Of a DNA stretch of 64,000 nucleotides, positions 56,781 through 64,000 are shown piece by piece; within the stretch, counting starts at the first letter, position 1, and each line of letters opens with the position of its first letter. The notes under the pieces were generated by a model that did not search any database, was not told where the DNA came from, and worked only from the letters and a program-made list of their open reading frames with translations. The translations under genes were made by a program, and so were the position numbers. This stretch comes from Succinivibrionaceae bacterium. GTDB taxonomy: Bacteria > Pseudomonadota > Gammaproteobacteria > Enterobacterales > Succinivibrionaceae. The DNA lies in the NCBI GenBank assembly GCA_019420905.1, contig JAHZGH010000006.1, positions 221,920 through 285,919 on the forward strand, given 5' to 3'.

Positions 56781-57641
56781 TTAAGCGAGGATGAAATTGG
56801 CAAAATTCGAAAGCAGGCTGTCATTATTAGCAGGAGCAATGCAATCTGCATAATGAGCTTTCAGCTCCTTTATTAATTTTAGATGAGCTGTAAGCATTTT
56901 CATTAAATTTTCTGCAGAACTTCTATGAGCATCTATTAAAGTATTCAAATACAAATTGTGTTTATCAAAGGTAAAGAAAAATTCCCCTTGAAGCTTTAAG
57001 TTGTTGAAAGCTATTTCCTGAAGTCTTGAAAGCGGCAGTTCAGAGCCTAATAAGGATTTTAAGATAATAGTTTTATTGTAAGGATTTAGCTTAAACAGTA
57101 CAGCTTGTTCATTAAACTGCAGGCGGTTGAAGTTATCGTAAAGCTGCTTAGGATCAATGTTGGCGCTTAAGAGCAGTTTATCTATATCTGCATAGGCTTG
57201 TGCTTTTATGCTGGTATCTGCAATAGCAGTGCGTAAGCCGGTATAGTAGTATTTGCACATCGCAGCTAAGTTATTGAGCTTTTGATTAAATTCTTCCTGA
57301 GAGATATCTGTAAGATTTATTAAGGTAAAAAAACTTAGTTTTTGCTCTGAAGCTGATGGGCAGCAGATTGCATTGCACAGATTCTGCCGATTGTCTTCAA
57401 GGCGGCGGCAGAGCAGCAAAGCTTCTTCTTCAAAGCTTTTGTTCAGCTCATCAGTCTGTAAGGTTACAATTACTAAGGCTTTTCTAAATCCTAGGCTGTC
57501 GATTTCCTTTAATGAACATAAAGCACGCTCAAATTCTAAGAAATAATATCCTTGATCAGAATCGCTGTTCATTACATCATTTATTACTTCCGCAGGAAAA
57601 TCCTGGGCTTCTGCATACCCCTTAATAAACTGCTCTAGCAT
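56781..57641 (-). CDS. Acidic partner protein of unknown function
   Basis: 286 aa from the ATG with a purine-rich SD (GGGGGGA) at 6 nt; an ATG 15 codons upstream is in frame across that G-run but has no SD of its own. Not recognised. Soluble, mainly helical and acidic (start MLEQFIKGYAEAQDFPAEV), with a cluster of cysteines around 113-128 (LLLCRRL, LCNAICC). It shares an operon with the 827-aa gene 22 nt downstream. A chaperone-like or regulatory partner role is inferred from size, charge and coupling only. Confidence 0.65.
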   Translation of the reverse strand: MLEQFIKGYAEAQDFPAEVINDVMNSDSDQGYYFLEFERALCSLKEIDSLGFRKALVIVTLQTDELNKSFEEEALLLCRRLEDNRQNLCNAICCPSASEQKLSFFTLINLTDISQEEFNQKLNNLAAMCKYYYTGLRTAIADTSIKAQAYADIDKLLLSANIDPKQLYDNFNRLQFNEQAVLFKLNPYNKTIILKSLLGSELPLSRLQEIAFNNLKLQGEFFFTFDKHNLYLNTLIDAHRSSAENLMKMLTAHLKLIKELKAHYADCIAPANNDSLLSNFANFILA

Positions 57642-57966
57642 AAAATATCCCCCCGCAAAAAATTTGATATAAGCATATTTTTGCATAAGATCAAAATATT
57701 ATTTTGTTTTAGATCACTTTTTAAAAAACTTATAAACATTTATTTATAACAATTTGTATAAAACAATCATCAATATAATTTTTATTGTGTTATTTTGGGC
57801 AATGTTTAATGCTCAGAATAGGTAAAATGAATTTCACAGTAATATATAAGCTGATAGATATGATTATTTTGCTTAAATATCAGATATATGTAACAAAAAA
57901 TCTAAAGACAAGACCTAGGCTTTAGTTATAATTTATATGGGGTTTTATTAAAATTTTGGAGGGATG

Positions 57967-60849
57967 ATGTCGTACGATATAAAGCCAGATCCTTTAAATT
58001 TGCCTCAATTGCCGCAAATATTGCAGACAGAGGCACAAAACCAATATGAGCGTTTAAAAAAGCATCTCCCTGAAGAAATTTTTGCAAAGTTAGAGGCAAG
58101 ATCTGAGTTTTTATATGTTTTAGCATTATCTGATTTTGTCGCTAATACTATATTTTCCTATCCAAAAGAATGTGCTGAGTTATTAGATAAGGGGGCTTTA
58201 GACAATCCTTGCTTTAATGAAGATTTGAAGGCAACAGTTGAAAGTTTCATTGTGCAGGGCTTGTCTGATTTTGAATTAAAGAAGCGGCTGCGTATCTTAA
58301 GACGTACTCGCACTATGATCATAGCCTGGCGAGATCTCTGCGGCATGGCTGAGATAAATGAAGTTATGAGCGCTTTAAGTCTTTTAGCCGAGCTGATTGT
58401 TTTGCGTACAATCGAGGTTGTAAGATTGTCCTTTAAGCGGGCTTTTGGCGACGCATTATGTGAAGACGGCTCACAGATGCCGCTTTTAACCTATGCTATG
58501 GGCAAGCTTGGCGGTGAGGAATTAAATTTTTCCTCAGACATAGATTTGATTTTTGCCTATCCTGAGGATGGAGAAACTACGGGCGGTCCCCGTTCTTTAA
58601 GCTTCAGAGAATTTTTTACTAGGATTGTGCAGAGAAGCGCAAATTTTTTATCTGATATTACTGTAGACAGTTTTTGTTACCGCATTGATTTAAGACTGCG
58701 TCCTTTTGGAGATGCAGGTCCTATGGTATCGACCTTTGATGGTATGTCTACTTATTATGAGACGCAGGGTCGTACCTGGGAGCGCTATGCTTTAGTTAAA
58801 GCTAGATTATTAGGCGGCTACAGCGTTTATCGAGAGTATGGCCCTGAGCTTGTAAGTCTGCTGAGGCCTTTTGTTTATCGCCGCTATCTTGATTATGGCG
58901 CCGTACAATCCTTGCGTAAGCTCAAGCATATGATTGAGGCTGAATTACGCCGTAAGCGCCGTATTAATAATTTTAAATTAGGTGAAGGCGGCATTAGAGA
59001 AATTGAGTTTATTGCACAGGTATTTGAGCTGATGCGCGGGGGACGCTATGAGGAACTGCGCGAGCGCTCTTTGCGAAAAACTCTAGTAGCCTTAGCTGAT
59101 TTAGAGCTTCTGCCTTCGGAGGTTGCTGCAAAGCTTGATGATGCTTACGTATATCTGAGAAGACTGGAAAATGTAATTCAGGAATTTTCAGATAAGCAGA
59201 CACAAACCATTCCAGATAATGAGCGTGACATTGCCCGTATGCTTATAGCTATGAAACAGAATTCTTTTGAGGAATTTTTTTCTCAGCTTCAAGAGATTAT
59301 GGCTTTTGTGCATCAGGAATTTTGTCAAGTTGTATCAGATGACGGACGTGATGAGGATAATATTGTCGGCATCGATTTGTGGGAGAGCGATTCTACCGCA
59401 GAGGAGCTAGAAGCAGATCTAAAGCCTTATATGTATAAGAGCGAGGAGGCTTTAGATTTAGCGAGAAATATTATTGCGCTTAAAAAAAGCCTCTCGCGCT
59501 ATCCGGTAGGTCCTGTCGGGCGTGAAACTTTAGTACATTTAATGCCTAAGATTATCTTGGCTGTCAGCTCTGAAAGTCAGGCTCCTGATTTATTTAAAAA
59601 AGTAGCAGGCTTAGTTGAGCAAGTTGCTACACGAACTCCGTACATGCAGCTTTTAGCTGATAATAATCGCGTGCTGCAGCGCTTTATTAGCCTTATCAAA
59701 GAAAATGTTTTTGCCACGGAACTTATTACTGCTCATCCTATTTTATTAGATGAGCTTTTGATGCCGCAGCTTTATCATACTCCTCCAAGCTGTCAGGAGA
59801 ATTTAATGCGTCTTCAGGAGCGCCTGCTGCGAGTTGAAAATAATGATCTTGAGGAGCAGATGGAGGAATTAAGGCTCTTTAAAAAGATCATGATTTTTAG
59901 AATTGCCATGTCCGACAAAGCACATACATTGCCTGTAATGAAGATTTCCGATGCATTAACGTGGCTTGCCGAGGCAATTGTTAAAGAACTTTTAATTTTA
60001 GCCTGGCATCAGACTGTAGCTAAATATGGTGAGCCTCCTAATTGCACAGCCGATGATCCGGGAATGGCGGTAATTGCTTACGGAAAATTAGGCGGCATTG
60101 AGCTTGGCTATAAATCTGATTTAGACATGGTCTTTATATGCGACAGCTCTGATGAATATACATTAGGCGAGCATAGTGTCAGCTGCAATATGTTCTATCA
60201 GCGTTTAGTTCAAAGAATGCTACATCTGTCGGTAACGCGTACTTCAGGAGGAGTGCTTTATGATTTGGATATGCGTTTAAGGCCGGATGGAGATTCAGGG
60301 CTACTGATTTCGGATATTAAGAGCTTTGAGTATTATCAGAAAAATCGTGCTTGGACTTGGGAGCATCAGGCGCTAGTCAGAGCCCGTCCGATTGCCGGGT
60401 CGCGCAAGATTATTTCTGAATTTAATCGCATCCGCAATGATGTTCTGCGTACGCCTCGAGATCCTTATAAGCTTAAGGAGGATGTAATTGAGATGCGTAA
60501 TAAGATGCGTAAGCATCTTGATCGCGGCGGTGATAAATTATTTGATTTAAAACAAAGTCCAGGCGGCATGGTTGATATTGAATTTATCGCTCAATATCTG
60601 ACCTTGCGGGAGGCGCCTTTGCATCAGGGCATGGTTTTATGGTCAGATAATGTACGCATTTTTGATGAATGCGCACGTTTGCATCTTTTAGATGCTGAAT
60701 TATGCAGTGCTCTTAAAGATGCTTATTTAAGGCTAAGAGAGTGCTATCATCAGATTTCACTTGCAGATCTGCCGCGCTTAGTTGCTATAGAGCATCGGCC
60801 GCAAGTGTGCGCGGAGATTGTATCCATCTGGAATCAAATTTTTTCCTAA
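57967..60849 (+). CDS. glnE: Bifunctional glutamine synthetase adenylyltransferase/adenylyl-removing enzyme
   Basis: 960 aa (E. coli 946). Adds or removes AMP on glutamine synthetase in response to PII and glutamine. Two nucleotidyltransferase domains are visible: N-terminal deadenylylase GKLGGEELNFSSDIDLIF near residue 180 and C-terminal adenylylase YGKLGGIELGYKSDLDMVF near 700, each with the D-x-D metal pair. Two all-helical GlnD-PII-sensing regions follow them. The second of two adjacent ATGs is chosen for SD spacing (GGAGG, 4 nt); the first is possible. It ends convergently with the lipoprotein gene (4-bp overlap). Confidence 0.97.
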   Translation: MSYDIKPDPLNLPQLPQILQTEAQNQYERLKKHLPEEIFAKLEARSEFLYVLALSDFVANTIFSYPKECAELLDKGALDNPCFNEDLKATVESFIVQGLSDFELKKRLRILRRTRTMIIAWRDLCGMAEINEVMSALSLLAELIVLRTIEVVRLSFKRAFGDALCEDGSQMPLLTYAMGKLGGEELNFSSDIDLIFAYPEDGETTGGPRSLSFREFFTRIVQRSANFLSDITVDSFCYRIDLRLRPFGDAGPMVSTFDGMSTYYETQGRTWERYALVKARLLGGYSVYREYGPELVSLLRPFVYRRYLDYGAVQSLRKLKHMIEAELRRKRRINNFKLGEGGIREIEFIAQVFELMRGGRYEELRERSLRKTLVALADLELLPSEVAAKLDDAYVYLRRLENVIQEFSDKQTQTIPDNERDIARMLIAMKQNSFEEFFSQLQEIMAFVHQEFCQVVSDDGRDEDNIVGIDLWESDSTAEELEADLKPYMYKSEEALDLARNIIALKKSLSRYPVGPVGRETLVHLMPKIILAVSSESQAPDLFKKVAGLVEQVATRTPYMQLLADNNRVLQRFISLIKENVFATELITAHPILLDELLMPQLYHTPPSCQENLMRLQERLLRVENNDLEEQMEELRLFKKIMIFRIAMSDKAHTLPVMKISDALTWLAEAIVKELLILAWHQTVAKYGEPPNCTADDPGMAVIAYGKLGGIELGYKSDLDMVFICDSSDEYTLGEHSVSCNMFYQRLVQRMLHLSVTRTSGGVLYDLDMRLRPDGDSGLLISDIKSFEYYQKNRAWTWEHQALVRARPIAGSRKIISEFNRIRNDVLRTPRDPYKLKEDVIEMRNKMRKHLDRGGDKLFDLKQSPGGMVDIEFIAQYLTLREAPLHQGMVLWSDNVRIFDECARLHLLDAELCSALKDAYLRLRECYHQISLADLPRLVAIEHRPQVCAEIVSIWNQIFS

Positions 60850-61253
60850 TCAAAAGGATCGAAAGGATCGTCAGGAAAAATTACATTGGCAGGAGGAATT
60901 TCAAATTCTAACTGCCCTTTTTTATTAGGAAGCTTAGGGCCTAAGCCGTCAGGACATTTATATGCTCGTCCTGAAAGAGCTACGCCCACCATATTAAAAG
61001 TCAGGGCGCCTGCATAAGCATGAGTTTCTACTAAGTGTGTTGCTCCTAGTTTGGAGGCATCATACTGCAGCTGAAAGCGTGCTGTTTGAATATTGCCTAA
61101 GGTGCCGGTGTCAACATTGCCTAAAAAAGTACAGCCTTGCACTTCCTCAGGCAGAGCTGTAATTACTTGCTTTGCTTGAGTGATTTCTGCATCTGAATAG
61201 CAGCCAGTTAAGGCTGCTGTCATCAATGTGCTTAAAAATACGATATTTTTCAT
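60846..61253 (-). CDS. Small lipoprotein, DUF4156-like
   Basis: 135 aa. Lipoprotein signal peptide with lipobox LTGC near residue 18. The mature domain has QGCTFLGNVDTG, the THLVETH strand, and GRAYKCPDG, fitting the DUF4156 group of envelope lipoproteins. The C-terminus is acidic and proline-rich. No function is known. It starts 14 nt after the lpxL stop, so it is probably co-transcribed with lpxL. Confidence 0.75.
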   Translation of the reverse strand: MKNIVFLSTLMTAALTGCYSDAEITQAKQVITALPEEVQGCTFLGNVDTGTLGNIQTARFQLQYDASKLGATHLVETHAYAGALTFNMVGVALSGRAYKCPDGLGPKLPNKKGQLEFEIPPANVIFPDDPFDPFD

Positions 61254-61267
61254 ATAGTTATTTAAAA

Positions 61268-62314
61268 TTAGTGTCTAATTAAAGGATAACGAGAGCTTTC
61301 TCCATCAGGAGTGGTTTTAAAACGGCGGTGCAGCCATAAATATTGCTCTGGAGCCATTTGTATCATCTGTTCTAGAACCTTATTGACTCTCTTGGTGTCG
61401 GCTGTGGCATCCTCAGTAGGAAAATCAGTTAAGGGTTCTTTTACAAATAATTGATATTTTCCATTTTTGCGGATAGTCCAGGATGGCTGTACTAGAGTGT
61501 TTTTAACTCTTGCTAAATTATGCGTTCCGATTACGGTTGCAGCTTTTTCAACGCCAAAAAAAGGCACGAATACAGAGGCATTTTTGCCGTAATCCTGATC
61601 AGGAGCATACCATATAGGCAGATTGCGCATTAATGCCTTGATCATGCTTCTAGGATCGTTTCTGTCTACTAAGGCTAAATTATTGCGCAGACGGCCATGA
61701 ACCTGAGCCCACTCCCAGACAGGATGATCGGTAGGCCTGTAGACACCGATGCCAGGAGTTATATAGAGAGCATAAAGTCTGGCCATAATCTCAAGATGTA
61801 CAAAATGAGCTGTTAATACCAAAATAGGTCTTTGTGATTGAGCAATTTCTTTAGCTCGCTTTAAATCCTGTTCATCAATGCAAGCATGTCTTAACAGGCG
61901 TTTATTTGACCAAAACCAGGCCATGCCTGTCTCGAAGATTGCCTGTCCTGAATTTTCCTGAATTTTTTTAGAAAGATCGTGTCGTTCGGCGTCATTAAGC
62001 TCAGGAAAGGCTAATTCAAGGTTACGCCTTAAGACATATTTGCGGCTTGGACTTATAGTGCCTAATAGGCGTCCAATCTTGCGGCCTAAAAACATTAAGA
62101 CAGGGTAGGGCAGAACGGTAACAATAAGATAGAGCATAAAAATAGTGAACCATGCTCCCCAAAAGTAAGGATGGAACATTTGTTTCACAATTATAGCTTT
62201 GCTGACGAATCCTTTACCCCAGCCCCTCTGTACTATGGTAAAGCGTTTCTTTTCTTTTTCTTCTGCGGCTTTTTTCTGCCAGCTTGGATGCAAATCAATC
62301 TGTTTTTTAGGCAT
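61268..62314 (-). CDS. lpxL: Lipid A biosynthesis lauroyl acyltransferase
   Basis: 348 aa from the internal ATG; a TTG 19 codons upstream has an SD too close to it. Adds a secondary acyl chain to Kdo2-lipid A at the inner membrane. One N-terminal membrane helix (~55-80), ETGMAWFW, the catalytic H-x4-E (HFVHLE), PGIGVYRPTDHP, WYAPDQDYG and LHRRFKT...SRYP are present. LpxL is chosen over LpxM from the GMAWFW and IGVYRP blocks. Shows that the organism has an LPS outer membrane. Confidence 0.9.
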   Translation of the reverse strand: MPKKQIDLHPSWQKKAAEEKEKKRFTIVQRGWGKGFVSKAIIVKQMFHPYFWGAWFTIFMLYLIVTVLPYPVLMFLGRKIGRLLGTISPSRKYVLRRNLELAFPELNDAERHDLSKKIQENSGQAIFETGMAWFWSNKRLLRHACIDEQDLKRAKEIAQSQRPILVLTAHFVHLEIMARLYALYITPGIGVYRPTDHPVWEWAQVHGRLRNNLALVDRNDPRSMIKALMRNLPIWYAPDQDYGKNASVFVPFFGVEKAATVIGTHNLARVKNTLVQPSWTIRKNGKYQLFVKEPLTDFPTEDATADTKRVNKVLEQMIQMAPEQYLWLHRRFKTTPDGESSRYPLIRH

Positions 62315-62383
62315 ATATCTTCTATAAATAATATTTGATCTAGGTTTATAGATTGTAAGGAGATAATGCAATCTCCTTCATCT

Positions 62384-63424
62384 CTATTTTAAGCTTAAGT
62401 TTAGATTTCTTATAGACTTACGATTGATAAGAATTGTTAAAAACTCTGGAAGCTTGTAACTGTAGTCTTGTTTATAGAGAGCTAAAGATAAGCGGGTAGC
62501 TGAGGCTCCCATATCCGATACAGGGTTTGTAACCGTAGATAGGGCTGGATTTAGGCAAGATGATAAAAATAAGTTATCAAAGCCTACAAAGGAAACCTCT
62601 TGCGGAACCTGAATGCCTGCATTGATAAAAGTTGCCATGCAGGAAGCCGCTAAAGCATCATTATAGGATGCTACAGCGGTGAATTGTCCGCGATATTTTA
62701 AAAGCTTTTTTGCAGCTCGAGAGCCGCCTTCAAGCAAAGGAAGATCTGAAACAATAATTCTTTCATCAACATCGAGATTGTTGTCACGTAAAGCGCATAA
62801 ATATCCTGCAAGTCGTTCAGATGCGTCTACAATATGGTGAGAAGAGTTGATAAAAGCTATTTTTCTGTGCCCGTTTTTTATTAAAGTTGAAACGGCTAAA
62901 TACATGCCGTGAAAATTATTGATATTGACGCAGCGATCTTCAAAACCTGACAGAATTCTGTTTATGATTACCATATAAGGAAAATCCTGCATATAGCGGG
63001 CAAGAACGCGATCAGGTATGGCTAGAGCATGAATGACAAGGCCAGAACATTGATGCGATATTAAATTTTCAATGGCTCGTTGCTCACGTACAGGATCGTG
63101 AAATCCCTGAGCAACCAGCAGGGCTTTGCCTTGCTCATGCGCAACTTCTTCACAGGCGCGAACCATAGCTCCAAAATAAGGATCTGAAACTTCGGAAACT
63201 AATACACCTATGATTTCACTGTCTTTTTGCGCAAGGGCGCGAGCGTTGGCATTTAAATAAAAGCCTAATTCTCTTTGGGCATTTAGGACGGCATCTCTTG
63301 CTTTTTGGCTAACTTTAGCGGTGCCGTTTAAAACTCGTGAAACCGTTGCTACAGATACTTGAGCAAGCTTGGCAACGTCACGAATTGTTGGTGCTTTATC
63401 ATGTGTTGTTTTAGGATCGGACAT
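62384..63424 (-). CDS. LacI-family regulator, GalR-like
   Basis: 346 aa. N-terminal LacI helix-turn-helix (about 12-35; IRDVAKLAQVSVATVSRVLNG) and hinge, then a periplasmic-binding-like sugar domain (~70-335) with LVSEVSDPYF and VGFDN. Two GTAAAC-GTTTAC palindromes lie between it and the divergent galE. The first is 30 bp from its own start and the second overlaps the likely galE transcription start, so it probably represses both. GalR/GalS is the closest functional match by context; the symbol is left blank. Confidence 0.92.
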   Translation of the reverse strand: MSDPKTTHDKAPTIRDVAKLAQVSVATVSRVLNGTAKVSQKARDAVLNAQRELGFYLNANARALAQKDSEIIGVLVSEVSDPYFGAMVRACEEVAHEQGKALLVAQGFHDPVREQRAIENLISHQCSGLVIHALAIPDRVLARYMQDFPYMVIINRILSGFEDRCVNINNFHGMYLAVSTLIKNGHRKIAFINSSHHIVDASERLAGYLCALRDNNLDVDERIIVSDLPLLEGGSRAAKKLLKYRGQFTAVASYNDALAASCMATFINAGIQVPQEVSFVGFDNLFLSSCLNPALSTVTNPVSDMGASATRLSLALYKQDYSYKLPEFLTILINRKSIRNLNLSLK

Positions 63425-63454
63425 TTAACATTTCCCCTATTTATTACTTACATG

Positions 63455-63466
63455 GTAAACGTTTAC
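63455..63466. promoter_or_regulatory. GalR-type operator 1 (regulator side)
   Basis: GTAAACGTTTAC, a perfect 12-bp palindrome with the LacI/GalR central CG, 30 bp upstream of the regulator start. Confidence 0.8.
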
Positions 63467-63574
63467 AAATGTTTTGTCTAAAATAAAAAATAAGAAAAAG
63501 AAGGTAGAAAATAAAAAAAATTTAAAATGTGAAGTGATTCACAAAAAAAATAAGCAAAAGTCCCAAAAAGATCC

Positions 63575-63580
63575 TATAAT
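63575..63580 (+). promoter_or_regulatory. galE promoter -10 box
   Basis: TATAAT, 55 bp upstream of galE. The -35 is not clear. The operator at 63588 begins 7 bp downstream, over the expected start site. Confidence 0.55.
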
Positions 63581-63587
63581 AAGTTTA

Positions 63588-63603
63588 ATGTAAACGTTTA
63601 CAT
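63588..63603. promoter_or_regulatory. GalR-type operator 2 (galE side)
   Basis: ATGTAAACGTTTACAT, a perfect 16-bp palindrome. Its core equals operator 1. Placed just downstream of the galE -10, so binding would block transcription start. Confidence 0.85.
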
Positions 63604-63635
63604 AGCGTTTTTTAACGGTTTCTCGGAGGTTTTAT

Positions 63636-64000
63636 ATGGCTACTATTTTGGTAACTGGTGGTGCTGGCTATATCGGAAGTCATACCGTAATTGAATTAGT
63701 TAATGCAGGCTATGAGCCGGTAATTTTTGATAATTTCTGTAATTCAAAGCCTGCCGTATTAGCCCGCATCAATAAGATTTGCGGCAAGAATATTCCGTTT
63801 GTCTGCGGTGATATTAGAAGCCGCGAGCAGCTAGAAGTCGCATTCAATGAATACAAGATTGATGGCGTTATCAATTTTGCTGGCCTTAAGGCTGTAGGCG
63901 AATCTGTTAAAAAGCCTCTGGAATACTATGATAATAATGTAAACGGCGCACGTGTTTTATTAGATGTAATGAAAGCGCATAACTGCTTTAACTTCATCTT
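63636..64000 (+). CDS. galE: UDP-glucose 4-epimerase, partial (3' end beyond window)
   Basis: First ~121 codons of GalE, open to the right edge. Interconverts UDP-glucose and UDP-galactose. The Rossmann NAD motif TGGAGYIGSH (8-17), the INFAGLKAVGESV segment and PLEYYDNNVNGA are characteristic. SD GGAGG is 6 nt before the ATG. Preceded by a LacI-type operator and divergent from a GalR-like gene. Confidence 0.96.
   Translation, partial: MATILVTGGAGYIGSHTVIELVNAGYEPVIFDNFCNSKPAVLARINKICGKNIPFVCGDIRSREQLEVAFNEYKIDGVINFAGLKAVGESVKKPLEYYDNNVNGARVLLDVMKAHNCFNFI

Overview
The window looks like the chromosome of a low-GC, Gram-negative gammaproteobacterium, most plausibly an anaerobic gut member of the Succinivibrionaceae (inference). 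The reasons are GuaB and ribosomal protein S21 almost identical to the Escherichia coli proteins, an lpxL lipid A acyltransferase, a FadL-like porin, a TRAP transporter, and the conserved gene order rpsU / tsaD / folB / uppP / cca / ygiM / ygiF / glnE. Most genes have strong Shine-Dalgarno (SD) sequences and prefer TTA leucine codons. Several hairpin terminators can be read directly.

Left part (1-8.1 kb): a sugar-acid module reads leftwards. It holds a ManD/RspA-type dehydratase and a TRAP transporter (dctPQM, dctM cut by the window edge), with a FadR-type GntR regulator and two matching palindromic operators. Next is a membrane-quality operon (small membrane protein, nfeD, SPFH protein qmcA, sppA). 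guaB and guaA follow on the plus strand, each ended by a hairpin terminator.

Defence island (11.9-23.5 kb), very AT-rich and inserted between guaA and the pantothenate operon: a Septu-like pair (PtuA ATPase and PtuB HNH nuclease, minus strand), a decayed second copy of the middle of guaA, a Hachiman pair (HamA nuclease and HamB helicase, plus strand), a 2.3-kb graveyard with broken IS256-like and IS1595-like transposases, and an MmeI-like single-chain restriction-modification protein.

Middle (23.6-46.5 kb): panG-panB-panC-panD makes pantothenate precursors and uses PanG in place of PanE. Then come a HAD phosphatase, and an inserted-looking redox block (exported aldo/keto reductase, O-acetyltransferase, iron alcohol dehydrogenase, LysR) flanked by a degenerate copy of the HAD gene end. 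After that lie a lone DNA adenine methyltransferase with N-terminal helix-turn-helix domains, pncB, an MFS/LysR divergent pair, small lipoprotein and Dabb genes, a FadL-like porin, and a run of four oxidoreductases from four superfamilies.

Right part (46.6-64 kb): housekeeping genes rpsU, dtd, tsaD, folB, folK, uppP, cca, ygiM, ygiF and glnE, interrupted by an unrecognised two-gene operon encoding a 286-aa and an 827-aa soluble protein (54.3-57.6 kb). Then come a lipoprotein, lpxL, a GalR-like LacI regulator, and galE with GalR-type operators, cut by the right edge.

The best candidates for undescribed biology are the 827/286-aa pair, the helix-turn-helix DNA methyltransferase, and the composite guaA-linked defence island. 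The individual defence systems in that island belong to known families.
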